From assembly GCA_041738875.1 (NCBI GenBank), contig JBGSOW010000025.1, positions 1 to 15,333 of the forward strand: a stretch of DNA of 15,333 nt, read 5' to 3'. Position 1 is the stretch's first letter, and every line of letters starts with the position of its first letter. Shown piece after piece: positions 12,319-15,333 of this stretch. Below the pieces are notes generated by a model. It ran no database searches. It had not been told where the DNA came from and worked only from the letters and a program-made list of their open reading frames with translations. Source of the DNA: JBGSOW01 sp041738875. GTDB lineage: Bacteria > Patescibacteriota > Dojkabacteria > CALFHW01. A program made the translations under genes and the position numbers.

Positions 12319-13437
12319 ATGAGTCAACCAGGAGAACAAGGCGCAGAGTTTAAAGGAGAAAGTGGCAGTAATTATCAAGCGTTTACTCAAGCGATTGAGC
12401 AGATAAATCCCTCGGGTAGCAATCTACCGACAGTTAGAGGCGAGCTTTCTACAGCTGTAGCTATAAATGAAACAGACACTTATAGAAGACTATTAGAAGG
12501 GATAGGTTTTGGTTTTGAAGATGCTACCTTTCAAGATCTATATAAATCACATGCGGTAATGCTTTTTGCTATAGGTGGGAATGCTAGTAGCCGATTAAGT
12601 TCAGCGTGGAATGTGCAAAATTATGAGCAACCGGAAACGCTTGCGACACAAGATATACTTGCAGCGAGGTTAAATGCCGTGCAAGAAGAAGTGACAAATG
12701 TAACAGTAAATTCTTTACCAATAATAGTGGATCATGTTGGTAGGAAACTTGTCGATGATATAAGGGAATCAAGTTTTTATGACGCTTTGGATATTGCTAG
12801 GTTAATGATTCAAGTGTCAGCTTCATCAGGAGAAGGTTCTGTTCAAGATGCAACTACTAGTAGTCTTTTACTGAATGAAGATGAAGTAAGACTAGCTATG
12901 GTTGACCTAGGTGCAAAACTTAATTATGACTATGAAAGAGAAGTGTACGCTTTCGCTGAGAAGGACTTCACCAGAAATCGTCAAGCAGACTCTGGTAGTC
13001 AAGATAGTCCAGTAAGATTGAGAAGGCTTACGCAAGCTGTTTTAGGTGCACACTTCGTTTGGAAATTATCACAGTTTGATTCCCAAATGGTAAGAATAGC
13101 GAATGGAAGTGAGAATTATCCTAATAATATGTCGAGAGTAACTGAAGCTAGAGTAGGTGATTTTATAGCTACTTCAATGGATGAGTTTAATGCTACGAAA
13201 GCAAAAGAGGGCTACTATGTGGCGCTAGCTAAACTAGCTTTCAAAATTTACAAAGATATTTATGAACTTAGGAAAGGTGTGATGGAGCATGATAACTTGC
13301 CAAGTGTTTCGACAATTAAAGAATTGCCTAGAGTTACATTCACAAAGTCGTTGAGAGATATCGTAGGCAGATACTTGGATATATTTAGATATAGAAAAGA
13401 ATTTAATATCGAAGAAGAATCTGATACCGAAGTATAA
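12319..13437 (+). CDS. Unrecognised soluble helical protein, 372 residues
   Basis: No signal peptide, no convincing TM segment and no cysteine. The first 40 residues are Gly/Ser/Gln-rich and probably disordered; the rest is predicted by eye to be helical, with charged helices around 110-160, 185-215 and 285-325 and a basic segment near 345-360 (RDIVGRYLDIFRYRK), ending in an acidic tail (EEESDTEV). No enzyme motif or repeat is recognised. The start follows an A-run with no Shine-Dalgarno; TATAAA at 12295-12300 could be a -10. It is probably cotranscribed with the 36-codon peptide upstream, since only 81 bases separate them. Base composition and codon use resemble the neighbours. It is converging on the NUDIX gene with one base between stops. 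Confidence 0.75.
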   Translation: MSQPGEQGAEFKGESGSNYQAFTQAIEQINPSGSNLPTVRGELSTAVAINETDTYRRLLEGIGFGFEDATFQDLYKSHAVMLFAIGGNASSRLSSAWNVQNYEQPETLATQDILAARLNAVQEEVTNVTVNSLPIIVDHVGRKLVDDIRESSFYDALDIARLMIQVSASSGEGSVQDATTSSLLLNEDEVRLAMVDLGAKLNYDYEREVYAFAEKDFTRNRQADSGSQDSPVRLRRLTQAVLGAHFVWKLSQFDSQMVRIANGSENYPNNMSRVTEARVGDFIATSMDEFNATKAKEGYYVALAKLAFKIYKDIYELRKGVMEHDNLPSVSTIKELPRVTFTKSLRDIVGRYLDIFRYRKEFNIEEESDTEV

Positions 13438-13438
13438 T

Positions 13439-14110
13439 CTATACCCAAGTGTAGTATTCGGCTGGGCGGTGAGAGGTTCCTTCCTCGAACCGCCCAGTTG
13501 GTTTTAGCCATTTTTGTGCGCTCAGCCATTTGCGGAAGTTTCTTTTTTCTAATTTCTCACGTGCTACTTGTTCGTAGAGGGACTGAAACTCGCGTAAGGT
13601 GAATTCATCTGGCAATAGGTGCTTTGCAGTTGCGTTGGCATACAATTCTTCTTTTAATTTGGAGAGGACTTTATCAATAATTTGTGCGTGGTCGAAAGCA
13701 AGTTCACTCGGTAAAAAGTCTACTTTAAACCAGTCGGCAGCAGCAGCATCGGTATCCGCTTTTAATTCAAATTTTTGCTTCACCAAACATAGAAAGGCGA
13801 CGGAGATGACGCGTCTTCTTGAATCTCTATTTGGATCACTGAAAGTCGCAACTTCTTTGATTAATCCAAGTTCGCTAATTCCAGTTTCCTCGAATAGCTC
13901 TCGTCTAGTCCCTTCTTCCAGTGTTTCACGGTTTAAGACGATACCACCAGGGATAGCTAGCATATTTTGGAAAGGAGGGTATTTACGTTCTACAAGCGCG
14001 ATCTCTAATTTCCCGTTTGCATAGCAAAACGTCACCGCATCCACAGCAACGGTTATGTCCTGCAGGTCAATTGAGTATTTAACTTTACTTTTTCTAATAG
14101 GTTTTTTCAT
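13439..14110 (-). CDS. NrtR-type NUDIX hydrolase / winged-helix regulator
   Basis: 223 residues. The N-terminal NUDIX domain (about 15-145) has an intact box at 56-78: Gly56, Glu62, then RELFEETGI with the metal-binding REUxEE residues. The segment SDPNRDSRRRVISVAFL (91-107) and LAFDHAQII (137-145) are those of the ADP-ribose/NrtR group. The C-terminus (154-223) is the NrtR winged helix: LLPDEFTLREFQSLYE, RNFRKWL and a final RPAEYY. NrtR proteins repress NAD-metabolism genes and release DNA on binding ADP-ribose; many have lost catalysis, but this NUDIX box looks active. CPR bacteria usually lack NAD synthesis, so the targets here may differ (inference). An inverted repeat sits at its promoter, suggesting autoregulation. 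Its last 20 codons overlap the antisense terminator of the convergent gene. Confidence 0.87.
   Translation of the reverse strand: MKKPIRKSKVKYSIDLQDITVAVDAVTFCYANGKLEIALVERKYPPFQNMLAIPGGIVLNRETLEEGTRRELFEETGISELGLIKEVATFSDPNRDSRRRVISVAFLCLVKQKFELKADTDAAAADWFKVDFLPSELAFDHAQIIDKVLSKLKEELYANATAKHLLPDEFTLREFQSLYEQVAREKLEKRNFRKWLSAQKWLKPTGRFEEGTSHRPAEYYTWV
13462..13497 (+). terminator. Terminator-like hairpin of the 12319 gene, inside the antisense NUDIX gene
   Basis: CTGGGCGGT pairs with ACCGCCCAG (9 bp), then GA faces GA, then GAGG pairs with CCTC around a TTCCTT loop. A TTGGTTTTA tract follows on the + strand, 25 bases after the 12319 gene stop. The T-tract is interrupted, so termination may be partial. 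On the other strand it encodes the NUDIX protein C-terminus. Confidence 0.6.
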
Positions 14111-14127
14111 TTTTTAGATGCAGATAA

Positions 14128-14136
14128 ATATTAGCA
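14128..14136 (-). promoter_or_regulatory. Extended -10 promoter of the NUDIX regulator
   Basis: On the minus strand TGCTAATAT reads as an extended -10 (TGn-TAATAT). The start point would be near 14121, leaving about 11 bases before the ATG, with no Shine-Dalgarno. Confidence 0.5.
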
Positions 14137-14146
14137 CGCTTCTATA

Positions 14147-14161
14147 CTTTAGTACACTAAG
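14147..14161. promoter_or_regulatory. Inverted-repeat motif, candidate operator (copy 2)
   Basis: TTAGT-AC-ACTAA (14149-14160) is a perfect inverted repeat covering the -35 position of the NUDIX gene promoter. On the reverse strand the 15-mer CTTAGTGTACTAAAG matches 12 of 15 bases of copy 1 at 12073-12087. Placement suits autorepression by the NrtR-like protein. Confidence 0.4.
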
Positions 14162-14242
14162 CTATTGGTATAGGTTTATTCATGTAGGCTAAAGCAATTA
14201 ATGAAATACAAATTAATATTCGTTAAAATCCCGTATCTGGAG

Positions 14243-14248
14243 TAAAAT
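14243..14248 (+). promoter_or_regulatory. -10 element of the P-type ATPase gene
   Basis: TAAAAT (5/6) ends seven bases before the ATG at 14256, with no Shine-Dalgarno between, so the message may be leaderless or nearly so. No strong -35 is seen. Confidence 0.4.
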
Positions 14249-14255
14249 ATTAACT

Positions 14256-15333
14256 ATGCGAGAGACAAAAAAAATAAATCCCGAAGTTTTGAATTTAGCT
14301 CTTACGAATAGAGAAGTAGAGGAGAGAGTAGCTGAGGGCAGTGTGAACAAAATTCCAGATCCAAATAAAAAAGGGCTGCTTGAAATTGCTCTACCTCACG
14401 CACTAGAGTTGCCAAATGTCATAGTTGCTGTAGCGGTGGTTTTTTTGGTTATTTATGGGCAGATTACTGACGCTGTGATCATCTCAGGAGTAATTGGGAT
14501 GAATATCCTGATTGCAATATTCCAGGAGTATCAGGCTCGTAGGTCTTTACAGAGGATAAATGTACTTGTCCGCAGCAAAGTAAATGCTATGCGAGACGGT
14601 AAGCTAAAGGAGATAGATCCAGAAGAGATAGTAAAAGATGACATTCTAAAACTTACAGTTGGCGAAAATATTTACGTCGATGGCAAGATTATAGAGTCAA
14701 CTCATATGTTGGTTGATGAGTCTGCAATTACTGGTGAATCTGACTATATTAGTAAACAGGCAGGAGATGAAATTATGTCAGGATCGATAATTGTTTCGGG
14801 AGATGCGTTTTACAAGGTTGAAAATGTTGGAGACGCAAGTTTCATAAACCGCGTAAATGAGAAGACAAAAAGCTATCTTAATCACCTTTCGCCACTGCAG
14901 ATTAATATAAATAATATAGTAAAACTACTAACCGCTGTAACACTAATTTCTCTAGTATTCTTGTTTACGCTTAACTTTTTGCGCCAAGATCTAACCCAAG
15001 CAGAATTATTCAAAACAGTTGTTGCTGTGGTCGGATCGATGATTCCGCAAGGGATAATTCTAACTCTCACAATCGCTTTCATGGTTGGAGTTTTTAGAAT
15101 GTATAAACGTGGGATTTTGGTGCAGAAATCAAATAGCGTTGAAACACTAGCGAGTATAAAGGTTTTGTGCATGGATAAAACAGGCACAATCACTGCCAAT
15201 AAATTAAAAGTGGACAGAGCCCATAGATTCAAAAATTCATTGGAGTCTAAAACTTCGGATAGTTTAGTAGGTATATTCATCGACGAAACATCGAGCCGCA
15301 ATAAAACAATAGAGTCGAGTGAGTCTTATAGAG
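14256..15333 (+). CDS. P-type cation-transporting ATPase, N-terminal half (cut by window end)
   Basis: 359 codons are visible and the frame is still open at the window edge; full proteins are about 750-900 residues. A 40-residue cytoplasmic N-terminus leads to two TM helices (about 53-90). The actuator domain carries DESAITGES (154-162) with the TGES dephosphorylation loop. TM3/TM4 follow (about 225-245 and 265-290) with the ion-site motif IPQGI in place of PEGL, then LVQKSNSVETLASIKVLCMDKTGT with phosphorylated Asp307. The 'PQG/ArgGlyxLVQ..VE.LA' layout is closest to CtpE-like and MgtA/Ca2+-type pumps, so a divalent cation (Ca2+ or Mg2+) is likely; heavy-metal ATPases (CPC motif) are excluded. 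Substrate is not certain. It is divergent from the NUDIX gene across a 145-base gap. Confidence 0.9.
   Translation, partial: MRETKKINPEVLNLALTNREVEERVAEGSVNKIPDPNKKGLLEIALPHALELPNVIVAVAVVFLVIYGQITDAVIISGVIGMNILIAIFQEYQARRSLQRINVLVRSKVNAMRDGKLKEIDPEEIVKDDILKLTVGENIYVDGKIIESTHMLVDESAITGESDYISKQAGDEIMSGSIIVSGDAFYKVENVGDASFINRVNEKTKSYLNHLSPLQININNIVKLLTAVTLISLVFLFTLNFLRQDLTQAELFKTVVAVVGSMIPQGIILTLTIAFMVGVFRMYKRGILVQKSNSVETLASIKVLCMDKTGTITANKLKVDRAHRFKNSLESKTSDSLVGIFIDETSSRNKTIESSESYR

Noticed and set aside
13599..14024. + strand open frame of about 141 codons opposite the NUDIX gene
   Set aside because: Ser-rich shadow of a gene with an intact NUDIX box and winged helix; no start signal.
9860..15333. 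Integrated element at the tRNA-Arg gene
   Set aside because: No integrase and no second copy of the tRNA 3' end was seen in the window; an att site outside it cannot be excluded.

Overview
The window looks like a chromosomal segment of an AT-rich Candidate Phyla Radiation (Patescibacteria) bacterium. The grounds are a tandem run of two-helix type IV secretion pilin-like genes, a PH-domain membrane protein, a SpoIID/LytB protein with an N-terminal coiled coil, an enlarged nucleoside diphosphate kinase, a DUF6922/AbiEii pair of the CPR type, and compact spacing. UGA is used as a normal stop (genes ending at 2497, 3058, 6483 and 8914), which argues against the Gracilibacteria/SR1 code. I cannot place it to a phylum.

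Layout. (1) 2-3058, + strand: six consecutive pilin-like membrane proteins, the first cut by the window edge. All have a TM, a short charged loop and a second TM; most carry Cys-rich tails. (2) 3096-6483: a two-gene Mre11/Rad50-like unit, an SbcD/YhaO-type nuclease followed by a YhaN-type ATPase with a membrane hairpin where Rad50 would have its zinc hook. (3) 6504-9147: a secreted coiled-coil SpoIID/LytB protein, a PH-domain membrane protein and a small two-TM protein joined to it by a 4-base overlap. (4) 9198-9932: ndk and a tRNA-Arg(CCU) gene. (5) 10043-10935: a probable toxin-antitoxin pair with a 52-base gene overlap. (6) 10959-14110: a minus-strand winged-helix regulator with a degenerate ATPase-like N-terminus, a divergent 36-codon membrane peptide, an unrecognised soluble 372-residue protein, and a convergent minus-strand NUDIX/winged-helix protein of the NrtR type. 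(7) 14256-end: the N-terminal half of a P-type cation-transporting ATPase.

Two threads tie the window together. Many transcription units have a -10 hexamer only 5-7 bases before the ATG and no Shine-Dalgarno sequence, which predicts leaderless mRNAs, while at least one internal operon gene has a clear GGAGG. Regulation may link genes in 12-14.2 kb: a 15-base inverted-repeat motif upstream of the small peptide recurs (12/15) just upstream of the NUDIX regulator. No CRISPR array, IS element or rRNA was seen.
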